A DNA stretch of 64,000 bases from Martelella mediterranea (GTDB lineage: Bacteria; Pseudomonadota; Alphaproteobacteria; Rhizobiales; Rhizobiaceae), in assembly GCF_021021415.1 (NCBI RefSeq), contig NZ_JAINWJ010000005.1:62001-126000 (forward strand), read 5' to 3'. Positions within the stretch are counted from its first letter, which is position 1. Every line of letters starts with the position of its first letter. Shown in pieces: positions 10,507 through 19,747 of the stretch. The notes beneath the pieces are model-generated. The model did no database searches. It was given only the letters and a program-made list of their open reading frames with translations, and was not told the DNA's origin. Made by a program: the position numbers and the translations under genes.

Positions 10507-12492
10507 TTATCCGCCCGCTCCGGACTTTCCGCCGCGTCCCGACATCAGGCCGAAACCGTCGATTTCGGCCTCCTGATTGTCGATGCGGGCGATTTCGTTT
10601 TGAACCGAAACCAGCGCCGGCATCAGTTCGGCCAGCAGATCCGCATTGCCCTCCTCCGTCGCCTCCGCGATCTCGCGTTCCAGCTCGCTCTTGTGACGGG
10701 CCAGCGAACGGGCGCGGTTATGCAGCGCCAGCGCCTGATGGTAGACCTCGCGGACATCCTCAAGCGCGGCATCTGGCCCAGCGATCCAGTGGACATTGCG
10801 CCCAACATGGGCGGCGATCTGATCGACAAGGCCGGCAAAGCCCGCCTCCTCCAGCCGCTGTCGCAGCTTTTCCCGGCCCATGTCGGGGCGCGAGGCTTCG
10901 GCAAGAAAGACCGGCCAGAACGCGCGCATCTCCGCTGCCTCGAAGGAAAGCGTCGACACACTGTCGAAATCCTCGCGCACCAGTTCGGGATGCGAGATCA
11001 GGCAGAACACGAGCTGGCATTCGCGAAAGGTGAGATTGGCTGTAACCGGGCGCAGGCTCGCAAGCGGCGAGCGCGACAGGCGTTCGGACGCCGAGAGAAG
11101 GCCGTTGCCGCGCGGCGCGTTGAACCGCCCGCCCCCCTTGGCGGACCCGGAAAAACTGCCCCTGCCGCCGGCGAAACTCCCGCCGCCGCGCGATGGACCC
11201 CGAAACCGCTGGTAAAGCCGGTTGCGGAAATCCTGCTGGTAGTGCCGGCGCACGCTTTCGTCCGCAATCGTCGCCACCAGCGCGTTGACCCGGGCCTCGA
11301 TCGCCGCCCGCCGCTCAGGCGTCTCGCCGGCCTCCGGGCTGCCTGCCTCGCGCTCGAACACGGTATCGGCCAGCGGACGGGCCTGGGCGATCACGGCGTC
11401 AAACGCCTGCCGTCCGCCCTCGCGCACCAGATCGTCGGGGTCCTTGCCGCCGGGAAGCAGCGCGAATTTCAGCGAATGGCCGGGTTTGAGCATCGGCAGC
11501 GCCAGGCCGGCGGCGCGTTCAGCGGCGCGGATGCCGGCGCCATCGCCGTCGAAACACAGCACCGGCTCGCTGGTCATGCGCCAGATCAGTTGCAACTGGT
11601 TTTCGGTCAAGGCCGTGCCGAGAGGCGCGACGGCGTTTTCGATGCCGGCCTGATGGAGCGCGATCACATCCATATAGCCTTCGACCGCGATGATCGTCTT
11701 CGCCCCCTCCGCGCCGGAAAGCGCGCGGCGGGCGCGGGCGAAGTTGAACAGGACATTGCCCTTGTGAAACAGCTCGGTCTCGTTGGAATTGAGATATTTC
11801 GCCGGCGCGTCGGGCCGCATCGCCCGGCCGCCAAAGGCGATCACCTGCTCGCGCGATGACAGGATCGGGAACATGATCCGGTCGCGGAACCGGTCATAGG
11901 AAACCGCGATATCCGGCCCGTGGACCACCAGCCCGCAGGCCTCGATCTCCTGCTTCTCGACGCCCTTGGAGGCCAGAAATTCCTTCAGCGCGTTGCGGCT
12001 TTCCGGGGCGTAACCGAGGCGGAACGTGTCGATCGTGCGCGCCGAAAGGCCGCGTTCGCGCAGGTAAGCCCGCGCCTTTGCCCCTGCCCCGGTCTGAAGC
12101 TGATCCTGAAAGAAGCCTGCGGCAAGCTCCATGACATCGATGAGCGTGCGGCGTTTTTCCTCGCGCCGTTCGGCCTGCGGGTCGCGCTCCGGCATCGCAA
12201 CGCCCGCCATATCGGCAACGCGCTGCACGGCTTCGGGAAAGCTCATGCCGTCGAGATCGGTGAGGAAGCGGAAATGATCGCCGGAGACACCGCAGCCGAA
12301 ACAGTGGTAGCGACCCTTGCGGTCCTCGCAGTGAAAGCTCGGGGATTTTTCGCCGTGGAACGGGCAGCAGGCCCAGTAATCGCCGCGCCCGACATTGGTC
12401 TTCTTGCGATCCCACGTGACCCGCTGGCCGATCAGCGCCGAGATCGGCACGCGGTCGCGGATTTCATCGAGAAAGGATGGCGGAAAACGCAT
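10507..12492 (-). CDS. dnaG: DNA primase
   Basis: A 661-residue primase that makes RNA primers for replication. The N-terminal zinc ribbon (CCPFHGEKSPSF about 42-53, CFGCGVSGD about 64-72) recognises template. The TOPRIM catalytic core includes IIAVEGYMDVIALHQAG and the metal-binding CFDGDGAG. A glycine/arginine/serine-rich linker (about 427-460) then separates it from the C-terminal DnaB-binding domain. The Gly-rich linker is longer than in enteric primases. It lies upstream of rpoD and downstream of the YqeY gene, the conserved alphaproteobacterial order. Confidence 0.97.
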   Translation of the reverse strand: MRFPPSFLDEIRDRVPISALIGQRVTWDRKKTNVGRGDYWACCPFHGEKSPSFHCEDRKGRYHCFGCGVSGDHFRFLTDLDGMSFPEAVQRVADMAGVAMPERDPQAERREEKRRTLIDVMELAAGFFQDQLQTGAGAKARAYLRERGLSARTIDTFRLGYAPESRNALKEFLASKGVEKQEIEACGLVVHGPDIAVSYDRFRDRIMFPILSSREQVIAFGGRAMRPDAPAKYLNSNETELFHKGNVLFNFARARRALSGAEGAKTIIAVEGYMDVIALHQAGIENAVAPLGTALTENQLQLIWRMTSEPVLCFDGDGAGIRAAERAAGLALPMLKPGHSLKFALLPGGKDPDDLVREGGRQAFDAVIAQARPLADTVFEREAGSPEAGETPERRAAIEARVNALVATIADESVRRHYQQDFRNRLYQRFRGPSRGGGSFAGGRGSFSGSAKGGGRFNAPRGNGLLSASERLSRSPLASLRPVTANLTFRECQLVFCLISHPELVREDFDSVSTLSFEAAEMRAFWPVFLAEASRPDMGREKLRQRLEEAGFAGLVDQIAAHVGRNVHWIAGPDAALEDVREVYHQALALHNRARSLARHKSELEREIAEATEEGNADLLAELMPALVSVQNEIARIDNQEAEIDGFGLMSGRGGKSGAGG

Positions 12493-12613
12493 GAGGTCCT
12501 CGGGTGTGCCGGCAGGCCTGACAGCCTACAGGCCCCGCAACGGTTTAGCGGGCGCGGGGCGGGTTATCCCACATATCCACTGCTGATATCCACAGCGGTC
12601 CGGCAACAGAATG

Positions 12614-13066
12614 CTATTTCAGCATGTCCTTGACCACGCCGGAGGCCTTGGAGAAGTCCATCTGGCCGGAATAGCGGTCCTTCAGCGTTTCGATGCACCT
12701 GCCCATGTCGCGCAGGCCCTGCGCGCCGGTCTCCTCGACCACGGAGGCGCAGACTTCGCGGATCTTGTCCTCTGGCAACTGGGCGGGCAGGAATTCGCGA
12801 ATCACCGCCATTTCCTGACGCTCCTGCGCGGCAAGGTCGGGCCGGCCCTTCTCTTCGTAGAGGCGGGAGGATTCCTTGCGCTGCTTCAGCATCTGGAACA
12901 GAATCCCGGCGATATCGTCATCGCTGACGGGGTCCTTGCCGTTGGCGCGATGAGCCAGGTCGCGATCCTTGATGGCCGCGTGAACCAGTCTCAATGTGCA
13001 GAAGCGTACCGGATCTTCCTCTTTCGAAGCGTCTTTTTGTGCAAGTGCGAGTTTATCGCGCAACAT
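12614..13066 (-). CDS. GatB/YqeY-domain protein
   Basis: A 150-residue YqeY-type protein, usual length for the family. It shows LRLVHAAIKDRDLA, YEEKGRPDLAAQERQEMAVIREFLP and a C-terminal domain ending KASGVVKDMLK. The fold matches the tail domain of GatB amidotransferase that contacts tRNA, but free-standing YqeY has no proven reaction. Divergent from carA and upstream of dnaG, the same arrangement as in many alphaproteobacteria. Confidence 0.93.
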   Translation of the reverse strand: MLRDKLALAQKDASKEEDPVRFCTLRLVHAAIKDRDLAHRANGKDPVSDDDIAGILFQMLKQRKESSRLYEEKGRPDLAAQERQEMAVIREFLPAQLPEDKIREVCASVVEETGAQGLRDMGRCIETLKDRYSGQMDFSKASGVVKDMLK

Positions 13067-13378
13067 TCATTCACTCCTGGCAACGCCATCTTCAAGGTAC
13101 CGCATCGACACATGCCGAATGGCGGCGGCGTTTACCGAATACCGGGGCTGCGATCAAATCAAATCTTCGGGCGCGTCATTTATTTTGAGCAGATGCCACA
13201 AGTCTGCCTTAAGAGCAATTGACCCGCAAGCGCGGTTTCTCTATTTTCCCGCAACCGCATCAAAAAGTGGCCTACCCGAACGCAGCTTGCCCGCGAACCC
13301 TTTGGTTCGGGCTCATATATAGGATCGGGACGGGGCCCGTTCAATCGGCCCCGGGCCGGCGACTAGCAAGGAATGATC
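13067..13378. promoter_or_regulatory. divergent YqeY/carA promoter region
   Basis: These 312 bases hold no gene that I can support. A short hairpin (CGAACC and GGTTCG around CTTT, near 13299-13314) is followed by CATATATAGG, which could be a -10 region for carA near 13315. The ribosome site AAGGA is at 13368-13372. Assignment of promoter boxes is tentative. Confidence 0.4.
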
Positions 13379-14581
13379 ATGACTGCCCCATGGACACAGG
13401 AAACGCCGACGGCCGCGCTGGTTCTGGCCGACGGTACGGTAATCTACGGCAAGGGCGTCGGCGCCACAGGCAGCGTCGAGGCGGAGGTATGCTTCAACAC
13501 CGCGCTGACCGGCTATCAGGAAATCCTGACCGACCCCTCCTATCTCGGCCAGATCGTCACCTTCACCTTCCCGCATATCGGCAATATCGGCGCCAATGGC
13601 GAGGATATCGAGGATCTTGTGCCCGCCGCCCGCCGCGGCGCCGTGGGCGCGATCTTCAGGGCCGATATCACCGCGCCCTCCAACTACCGCTCGAGCGAAG
13701 ACCTTGATGCCTGGCTGAAGAAGCGCGGCATTATCGGCCTTTCCGGCATCGACACCCGCGCGCTGACCGCCTGGATCCGCGAGCATGGCGCACCCAATGC
13801 CGTGATCGCCCACGAGCCGTCCGGCAAGTTCGATCTCGACGCGCTGAAGGCCAAGGCAAAGGCGTGGGGCGGGCTTGAAGGTCTCGACCTCGCCATCGAA
13901 GCCACGTCCGGCCAGTCGTCGAAATGGGACGAGAAGCCGTGGGTCTGGAACGAAGGCTATGACACGCTCGCCGAAGACGAGGCCCGCTATCACATCGTCT
14001 GCGTCGACTACGGCGTGAAGCGCAACATCCTGCGGCTGTTCGCCGGCCTTGATTGCAAGGTCACGGTCGTGCCGGCCAAGACCTCGGCGGAACAGATTTT
14101 GGCGCTTTCGCCCGATGGCGTTTTCCTGTCGAACGGCCCGGGCGACCCGGCCGCGACCGGTGAATACGCCGTGCCGGTGATTCGCGCGCTGATCGACAGC
14201 GGCCTGCCGATCTTCGGCATCTGCCTCGGCCACCAGATTCTCGCCATCGCGCTCGGCGGCAAGACGGTGAAGATGCATCAGGGCCATCACGGCGCCAACC
14301 ATCCGGTGAAGGACTACACCACCGGCAAGGTCGAGATCGTTTCGATGAACCACGGCTTCGCGGTCGATTCGGCCTCGCTGCCGGAGGGCGTTGCAGAAAC
14401 CCATGTGTCGCTGTTCGACGGCTCCAATTGCGGCATCGCGCTTGCCGGCAAGCCGGTATTCTCCGTCCAGCACCACCCGGAAGCCTCCCCCGGCCCGCAG
14501 GACAGCCACTACCTCTTCCGCCGCTTCATCAATCTTGTGCGCGAGAAGAAGGGCGAGGCGCTGCTGGAAGAGCGCGCCTGA
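13379..14581 (+). CDS. carA: carbamoyl-phosphate synthase small (glutaminase) subunit
   Basis: A 400-residue CarA. The N-terminal domain (about 15-160) carries CFNTALTGYQEILTDPSY and GIDTRALT. The C-terminal class I glutaminase has the nucleophile in FGICLGHQ and the His/Glu pair in QHHPEASPGP. It releases ammonia from glutamine for the large subunit CarB in pyrimidine and arginine synthesis; carB is not in the window. Two ATGs lie six bases apart (13373 and 13379). AAGGA abuts the first and sits six bases before the second, so 13379 is preferred. Confidence 0.97.
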   Translation: MTAPWTQETPTAALVLADGTVIYGKGVGATGSVEAEVCFNTALTGYQEILTDPSYLGQIVTFTFPHIGNIGANGEDIEDLVPAARRGAVGAIFRADITAPSNYRSSEDLDAWLKKRGIIGLSGIDTRALTAWIREHGAPNAVIAHEPSGKFDLDALKAKAKAWGGLEGLDLAIEATSGQSSKWDEKPWVWNEGYDTLAEDEARYHIVCVDYGVKRNILRLFAGLDCKVTVVPAKTSAEQILALSPDGVFLSNGPGDPAATGEYAVPVIRALIDSGLPIFGICLGHQILAIALGGKTVKMHQGHHGANHPVKDYTTGKVEIVSMNHGFAVDSASLPEGVAETHVSLFDGSNCGIALAGKPVFSVQHHPEASPGPQDSHYLFRRFINLVREKKGEALLEERA

Positions 14582-14626
14582 GCATTATTGGAAGCCCTTG
14601 CGGCTCCCTCGGCACTCTCCGGTGTC

Positions 14627-14699
14627 ACCCTCGGGCTTGACCCGAGGGTCCAAGCGACATTCCCCGCACGGCATGCATGCTCGTGTCACGCACGAGCAT
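14627..14699. repeat. inverted pair of palindromes, CTCGGG-type plus variant
   Basis: The first hairpin (14627-14649) has arms ACCCTCGGG and CCCGAGGGT around CTTGA. The second (14677-14699) has arms ATGCTCGTG and CACGAGCAT around TCACG. The pair has the same layout as at 2540-2645, and the variant arms stay self-complementary, so compensating changes kept the hairpin. It lies between the 3' ends of carA and the convergent membrane-protein gene. Confidence 0.85.
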
Positions 14700-14727
14700 G
14701 ACGCATGAGAGGGCAGCGAAGCGGTCG

Positions 14728-15342
14728 CTACGCTCCCTCACCGCCCTCTCCGGCGGCCGAGGCAATCTCCGCACCCTTGCGGTGGCCATAGCGCAGGCTC
14801 CACGAGATCATCAGCGCGAAGACCACGATCCACATCGCCTCCGAGACCACCAGGAATATATCGACCGGCAGCAGCGGGATGAGCAACGCGCGCGCCGTCG
14901 CCTCGCAGACCAGCACGACCGCCCAGGCGATCGTCATCCGGCGCATCAGCGCCCGGTAGGGCGGCGAGACCGCCCAGAGCCGGTTGCCGTCCTCGCGCTC
15001 CTCCCCGCCCTTTTCGGTCGCGAAATAGAACACCAGCGGCCGCGGCATCAGGAGCGAGCCGGCGAATACCAGGCCGATGAAGCCGGTGATCAGCGAATTC
15101 TTCAGAAGCGCCAGATAGGCGCTGTTGAAATAGAGGCTGCCGACGAGCGAGGCGAGCGTCGCCGCAAGCGTGATCACGCTGACCGGGGCGAGCCTGCGGT
15201 TTCTGACATAGGTGATCAGGATCACCGCGATCGGAAAGATCGAGCCGATCGCCAGCGCGTGAACGGTGGACAGGCCGAAATGCCGAGCGATCAGAAACGC
15301 CACATAGGGCAGGACCGCGCCGAAGATGATGTCGTTTCGCAT
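14728..15342 (-). CDS. VC0807-like integral membrane protein
   Basis: A 204-residue protein with about six hydrophobic segments (about 5-25, 30-48, 55-72, 78-100, 135-155, 158-182). A charged loop lies between the fourth and fifth (FATEKGGEEREDGNR, then VSPPYRALMRR). This pattern, with the WAVSPPYR-like loop and MTIAWAVVLVCEA helix, resembles the VC0807/DUF3159-type family, whose function is unknown. It is read in the same direction as chaA, which lies 27 bases upstream, so the two are probably co-transcribed. Confidence 0.6.
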   Translation of the reverse strand: MRNDIIFGAVLPYVAFLIARHFGLSTVHALAIGSIFPIAVILITYVRNRRLAPVSVITLAATLASLVGSLYFNSAYLALLKNSLITGFIGLVFAGSLLMPRPLVFYFATEKGGEEREDGNRLWAVSPPYRALMRRMTIAWAVVLVCEATARALLIPLLPVDIFLVVSEAMWIVVFALMISWSLRYGHRKGAEIASAAGEGGEGA

Positions 15343-15369
15343 GCCCTCTTCTGCCTTCCCCCGCAGGGT

Positions 15370-16491
15370 CTAGAAATCGCCGTCGAAGATCAAGATAACG
15401 TAAGCGAAGAATACCGCCAGATGCACAACGCCCTGAAGCGAATTGGTGCGGGTGCCGACGAATGTGACGATGCTGATGGCGAGCGACAGCGTCAACACCA
15501 CGACGCCGGCCGGCGTCAGGCCAAGCTCGATCGGCAGGCCGACGAAATGCGCGGCGATCAGCACCGCCGGCACCGTCAGCCCGATCGTCGCCAGCGCCGA
15601 GCCGAGACAGATATTGACGGCGCGCTGAAGCTGGTTCTTGCGGGCGGCTTCCAGCGCCGCCAGCGCCTCCGGCGTCAGGATCATGATCGCCACGATGAAG
15701 CCGCCAAGCGCCACCGGAGCGCCGACCTGGGCAATGCCGAAATCGACATAGACCGCGAGCTTCTTCGACATCAGCACCAGCGGCAGCAAGGCCAGCAGCA
15801 GGCCCGCGGCATGAAAGCCCGCGCTTTTCGGGCGGAGATGATGGTGATGCGCATCCGGCTCCTCATCGCCATGGCGCGGCTGCTGGAAGCTGACGGGGTT
15901 CTGCACCGTCTGAAACAGCAGGAAGATGCCGTAAAGCACCAGCGAAATCACGATCTGAAACACGGTCTGAAGCGTCGACAGCCCGCCGCCCGGCGCCGAC
16001 GAGGTGAAGCTCGGCAGGATCAGGCTGGTAATCGCCACCGGCAGAAGCACGATCAGATAGGCATTGGCGCCGGAGAGGTTGAACACCTGCAACCCGTGCC
16101 GCAGCCCGCCGATCAGGAGGCTGAGCCCCACAAGGCCGTTCAGCACGATCATCAGCACCGAAAACATGGTGTCACGCGCGAGCGTCGGCACGTTGTCCCC
16201 GGTCAGCATCACCGCGGTGATCAGTGCCACCTCGATGCCGATCACCGAAAGCGTCAGGATCAGCGTGCCAAGCGGCTCCCCAAAGATCGCCGCCAGACAT
16301 TCGGCGTGATGCACCACCCGAAACACCGCCATCAGCATGACCGCGAAGATCACGGCAAGCACAGCGAACGAGGCCATCGTCCCAAGATAGTCAGGCTTCA
16401 ATGAATTGCCCGCGAAGGTAAACAGGGCAAACGCGCACCAGATCAGCACAATCGGCCATTCGCGCCAGAGTGCATTCTTGTCTGATGTCAC
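15370..16491 (-). CDS. chaA: calcium/proton (sodium/proton) antiporter ChaA
   Basis: A 373-residue CaCA-family exchanger of the inner membrane. There are two homologous halves of about five helices each. Acidic repeat motifs are visible as HAECLAAIFGEPLGTLILTLSVIGIEVALI in the first half and ILTPEALAALEAARKNQLQRAVNICLGSALATIGLTVP in the second. The cytoplasmic loop between halves is histidine/acid-rich (HGDEEPDAHHHHLRPK), a plausible metal-sensing site. It exports Ca2+ or Na+ in exchange for protons. Probably co-transcribed with the membrane protein downstream. Confidence 0.92.
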   Translation of the reverse strand: MTSDKNALWREWPIVLIWCAFALFTFAGNSLKPDYLGTMASFAVLAVIFAVMLMAVFRVVHHAECLAAIFGEPLGTLILTLSVIGIEVALITAVMLTGDNVPTLARDTMFSVLMIVLNGLVGLSLLIGGLRHGLQVFNLSGANAYLIVLLPVAITSLILPSFTSSAPGGGLSTLQTVFQIVISLVLYGIFLLFQTVQNPVSFQQPRHGDEEPDAHHHHLRPKSAGFHAAGLLLALLPLVLMSKKLAVYVDFGIAQVGAPVALGGFIVAIMILTPEALAALEAARKNQLQRAVNICLGSALATIGLTVPAVLIAAHFVGLPIELGLTPAGVVVLTLSLAISIVTFVGTRTNSLQGVVHLAVFFAYVILIFDGDF

Positions 16492-16592
16492 GGATAAGCC
16501 TCGCAGGTGATGGATTGCGCCGGAAACGCGGCGCGTTCAATTCACCATGTTATAGCCGATGGCGCAAGGTTTCACGCGCCGAGCGGCGTTGC

Positions 16593-17264
16593 TCAGGCGA
16601 CATTCCAGCGGTCACCGAAAAGCGCCCTCATCGCCGCCGCGCTCTGGTGTCGCCCAACGATCGAAAATCGAGAGAGGTGTGGCAAGACCACGAGTTGGCC
16701 ACCTGGGAAACGCCCTTTCAACGCCTTCACCCGCCCCCAATTCACATCGACTTTTGACAGCTCCGGGCTACCCAAGATACGTCTCAAGGGGTCAGCCAAC
16801 TCCCGCCCCATGCCGATCACAAGCTCCGGTCCCGAGCGATCCAGAATCTCACGCCACAATTGCTCGCCGAACAGGAGAGCTGAATCTTTATTTTCAAGGC
16901 TCGCCCAACTCGGCGACCGAAAGGGCACAAGATTTCCAGCAAGAACATCTTCGGGCACCAATGAAAGCCCGAAAAACAGAGCCCTAATCTGCTTTTGAAG
17001 TGGATTTTCACCCGCAGCGCTCGCTCGATCCCACACTTCATCCACATAAGCACTGCCACGAGACATAGCGAGTTCGCCGTGATCATTGCGGCGGATCGCA
17101 CCACCAGGATTTAGACCGATAAACGCAACGGAGGCACCGTCCAAAACCGATGGCGGACTGCACAGCAGCCGCCAGCCAAGTCTATAACCAGACTCACGGT
17201 AGACGGCCTCAATGCGAGTTTGCAATCCAAGACAGAATTGGCTGTTGGTCGACCGATCCGCCAT
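16593..17264 (-). CDS. uracil-DNA-glycosylase-superfamily-like protein
   Basis: A 223-residue cytoplasmic protein with the UDG-fold landmarks. VAFIGLNPGG (about 44-53) stands in the place of the first catalytic motif, which resembles the MUG/SMUG type GMNPG. LPHLSRFSIVGR near the C terminus stands in the place of the second motif (HPS-type). VLAGNLVPFRSPS and ELVIGMG match the central strands. It may remove damaged bases, but the lack of a clear catalytic Asp or Asn beyond the motif-I Asn makes activity uncertain. ATG 17264 is preceded by AAGGGAG. An in-frame extension to 17456 runs into AT-rich non-coding DNA and is not used. Confidence 0.7.
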   Translation of the reverse strand: MADRSTNSQFCLGLQTRIEAVYRESGYRLGWRLLCSPPSVLDGASVAFIGLNPGGAIRRNDHGELAMSRGSAYVDEVWDRASAAGENPLQKQIRALFFGLSLVPEDVLAGNLVPFRSPSWASLENKDSALLFGEQLWREILDRSGPELVIGMGRELADPLRRILGSPELSKVDVNWGRVKALKGRFPGGQLVVLPHLSRFSIVGRHQSAAAMRALFGDRWNVA

Positions 17265-17515
17265 CTCCCTTCCCTTTCGAGCCCAAACTACCCTTGACCG
17301 GTGGGAGTGGAAAGCACATGGCATTGTCAACGCACCGCTTCGGAACGATGCCCCTTGAAGCGAACCTCCTGCCGAGCCGAGCGCAGCAACCAGACCTTTT
17401 GCATTTTCTCTAAATAAATCATGTAAAAATACATGTATAAACCAAAATAAAATCAACTTTACCGGGTTTAATATTTAATATATACGAATATATAGGGGAA
17501 ATATACTACAGGTAA
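17265..17515. other. AT-rich divergent intergenic region
   Basis: Bases 17405-17515 are markedly AT-rich (runs such as TTTAATATTTAATATATACG) in an otherwise GC-rich window. No gene is visible. It probably holds the promoter of the sialidase-like gene; several -10-like words (TATAAA, TATATA) occur but none can be chosen. The base composition suggests acquired DNA or an H-NS/MucR-type silenced promoter (inference). Confidence 0.5.
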
Positions 17516-19060
17516 ATGATCATGAGGGAAAATACGAAATTAGTATTTATTGACAATGATAATCGTGATTTCTGGGCGTCCGGAAATCACGGCAGCAGCA
17601 TATCGTTTCTCGGTGAAAAATTACTTGTATCCTGGTCCCACAAGCATGCGCGTGACGGCCAATCCTCCGCCATCTATGCTTCATCGGCGGACCCCGTGGA
17701 CTATGCCTGGCGACCGCTGGCGAAAATCGCGGACAATGGCGAAGGCGGCGCTGTTTCCAAATATCCGGCCGCCAACCCGGTGTTTCATTGCGATGCCGGG
17801 AAGATGCGCCTGTTCTGGCAGGTGACCAGTGACGGAACGCAGGCAAGTGCCCAGCTTCGGATGCGCGCCGGAAACATGTCCGATGCCTTCGACAGCATTC
17901 ATTCGGTGGGATGGACCACGCCGGTCGATGGCGATCCTCTGACGACATCGGTGAGCGGCGATGATTTCCTCAATGCCGCCGCAGCGCTCTATCCCAACGC
18001 CTGGCCGCTTCTGAACGGCGCGTTCGAGCCGAAAAAGAGCTTCGAGAAAGCGCCGTCGTTCAGCGCCGAGAAGGGACACAATCTGGCAGCGCCGGACGTG
18101 GATGCCGCCGCAATCGACGCGATGATCGATGCACTGTTCGCCAGGATAAGGGAATTCGACAACACCTATCTCAAGGACGTCAAGCAGCAATTGCTGGAGA
18201 ACAGGCCGGCGCTCCGCCCCATACTGGACAGGTTACGCAGGTTTTCCGACATCCTGCGGTTCTTCGATGCGCTGCACGCGCATATGAGGAGAAACACGCT
18301 CATCGTGTTCCTGTACATGGTCTACGACACCTACAACATGGTCGTCATGCGGCTCACGGTGTTCAACATGTTCAGCCCGGATCGCTATGAACGGGGCTGG
18401 CAGACGCGGTCCCAGCCGCAAAAGATCAGACTGGAAAACGGCGCCGACCGTCTGCTGCTTCCGGTCCATTCCGACGTCGTCAACCTCTCGGTCGTGCTTT
18501 ACTCGGACGATGACGGAGCGAACTGGCACTATGCCGAAACGCCGATCCTCGGCCGCGGCACCGTCGAGCCGAGCATCGTCCAGCGCCCGTCCGGCAAACT
18601 CACGGCCTTTCTGCGCACCAAGGCGCCGGATTTGTATCTCGACCGCATTGCCGTGAGCGATTCCTGCGATTACGGGATCACGTGGTCACCGGCCGTGCCG
18701 ATCCTCAATGCCAGCATCAAAAGTCGAGATTCCGGCATCTCGGCCCTGTCGCTGAAGCATTCGAGATTCGACCCGTCGCTCGGCCCGTTCGTCGTGGTCT
18801 ACACGCCCGACGAGGATTGCCGGAACCTGCATCTTTGCGTCGGGTTCTTCGGCACGACAGCGAGCGGCGGCAACCGGCCGCTCGCCTGGCTCGAACCCGT
18901 CTGCCTGGAGACGGCGGAAGACGGCAGCCGGATCGGCGACCCTTCCGTCACGGAAGGAGACGACGGAACGCTCTATATTTCCTGCAGCTACCGTGTTTCC
19001 AACGGGGACGGCGTCTGCGAGAAAATCTGCGTGATACAATATGATGGCCTCAGTGGCTGA
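17516..19060 (+). CDS. sialidase-like (BNR/Asp-box) beta-propeller protein with helical insertion
   Basis: A 514-residue protein with two canonical Asp boxes (S-x-D-x-G-x-x-W): SDDDGANW at about 330-337 and SCDYGITW at about 383-390. EPSIVQRPSGKLTAFLRT lies between them, typical of BNR_2-type exo-sialidase propellers. The N-terminal third (about 1-135) looks like propeller strands. Residues about 195-290 are a predicted helical insertion with a hydrophobic stretch (TLIVFLYMVYDTYNMVVM) that splits the propeller. No signal peptide is visible, which is odd for a glycan hydrolase. The catalytic Arg triad and Tyr cannot be placed by eye, so activity on sialic or other nonulosonic acids is not shown. 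A second ATG at 17522 is an equally good start. No partner genes for sialic-acid uptake are adjacent. Confidence 0.72.
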   Translation: MIMRENTKLVFIDNDNRDFWASGNHGSSISFLGEKLLVSWSHKHARDGQSSAIYASSADPVDYAWRPLAKIADNGEGGAVSKYPAANPVFHCDAGKMRLFWQVTSDGTQASAQLRMRAGNMSDAFDSIHSVGWTTPVDGDPLTTSVSGDDFLNAAAALYPNAWPLLNGAFEPKKSFEKAPSFSAEKGHNLAAPDVDAAAIDAMIDALFARIREFDNTYLKDVKQQLLENRPALRPILDRLRRFSDILRFFDALHAHMRRNTLIVFLYMVYDTYNMVVMRLTVFNMFSPDRYERGWQTRSQPQKIRLENGADRLLLPVHSDVVNLSVVLYSDDDGANWHYAETPILGRGTVEPSIVQRPSGKLTAFLRTKAPDLYLDRIAVSDSCDYGITWSPAVPILNASIKSRDSGISALSLKHSRFDPSLGPFVVVYTPDEDCRNLHLCVGFFGTTASGGNRPLAWLEPVCLETAEDGSRIGDPSVTEGDDGTLYISCSYRVSNGDGVCEKICVIQYDGLSG

Positions 19061-19075
19061 GGCCTGACCCACCGA

Positions 19076-19468
19076 TCAGTGCGGCGCGGCCTCGCGCGCC
19101 CGTGCCAGTTCGGCAAGGTCGGCGGCCTTGAGTTCCACCGATTCGCCGCAGCCGCAGGCCGAGGTTTCGTTGGGATTGCGGAACACGAAGCCGGTGCGCA
19201 ATTTGGTGACCTCGAAATCCATCTCGGTGCCCAGCAGATAGAGCGAAGCGGCGGGATCGACCCAGACCTTCGCGCCGGCATGTTCGACGGTGTCGTCGCC
19301 GGCCTTCGTGCTGTCGCTCGTGACGAGGTCCACGGCATATTCGAAGCCGGCGCAACCGCCCTTCTTGATCGATATGCGGATACCGAGCGCATCCGGCCCG
19401 GCATTGCCGGTGATTTCGTTGATGCGGGTCGCTGCCGCATCTGTGAGGGTGATGACCTGAAAGCCCAT
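19076..19468 (-). CDS. sufA: Fe-S cluster carrier SufA (HesB/IscA family)
   Basis: A 130-residue A-type carrier that receives [Fe-S] clusters from the SufBCD scaffold and passes them to apoproteins. The three cluster cysteines are visible in GGCAGFEY and in the C-terminal ACGCGES. ATG 19468 is preferred over 19474 because GGAGA lies eight bases before it. It is the last gene of the suf operon, separated from sufT by a gap of about 350 bases holding palindromic repeats. Confidence 0.93.
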   Translation of the reverse strand: MGFQVITLTDAAATRINEITGNAGPDALGIRISIKKGGCAGFEYAVDLVTSDSTKAGDDTVEHAGAKVWVDPAASLYLLGTEMDFEVTKLRTGFVFRNPNETSACGCGESVELKAADLAELARAREAAPH

Positions 19469-19604
19469 TTCCATTCTCCATCAACATCCGGGTTCAAGGC
19501 CCGGCGTTAGAGGTGCATTGCATCAGCGCGCGAAGGCGGCGTCAATAGGCGCTCTGCGTGTCTAATCGAGCTGCCTGCCGAAGCCTTTCCTTCCATTCTG
19601 CGTC

Positions 19605-19747
19605 ATCCTCGGGCTTGACCCGAGGATCTAATCCCGTCTCAATACGAGCGGAGTGCCGGGTCGCATTCTGCCTTGCCAGTCACGCTCGAACAAACCCACA
19701 CATCATTGCCGGCCCTGTGGTTGGATCCTCGGGTCAAGCCCGAGGAT
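19605..19747. repeat. inverted pair of CTCGGG palindromes inside the suf operon
   Basis: The gap 19469-19820 between sufA and sufT holds no gene. It has hairpins at 19605-19627 (ATCCTCGGG-CTTGA-CCCGAGGAT) and 19725-19747 (ATCCTCGGG-TCAAG-CCCGAGGAT), which are exact reverse complements of each other. Transcribed through the operon, they could form either two small hairpins or one long 23-bp stem with a loop of about 100 nt. That may lower sufA expression or protect the upstream mRNA (inference). Confidence 0.88.

Noticed and set aside
14677-16404. Rightward open frame opposite the membrane proteins and chaA
   Set aside because: Translation is an Arg/Gln/His/Asp-rich string with no motif; the opposite strand encodes clear membrane proteins.
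17405-17515. Phage or integrase attachment site in the AT-rich stretch
   Set aside because: No tRNA, integrase or direct-repeat pair is visible on either side; AT-richness alone is not enough.
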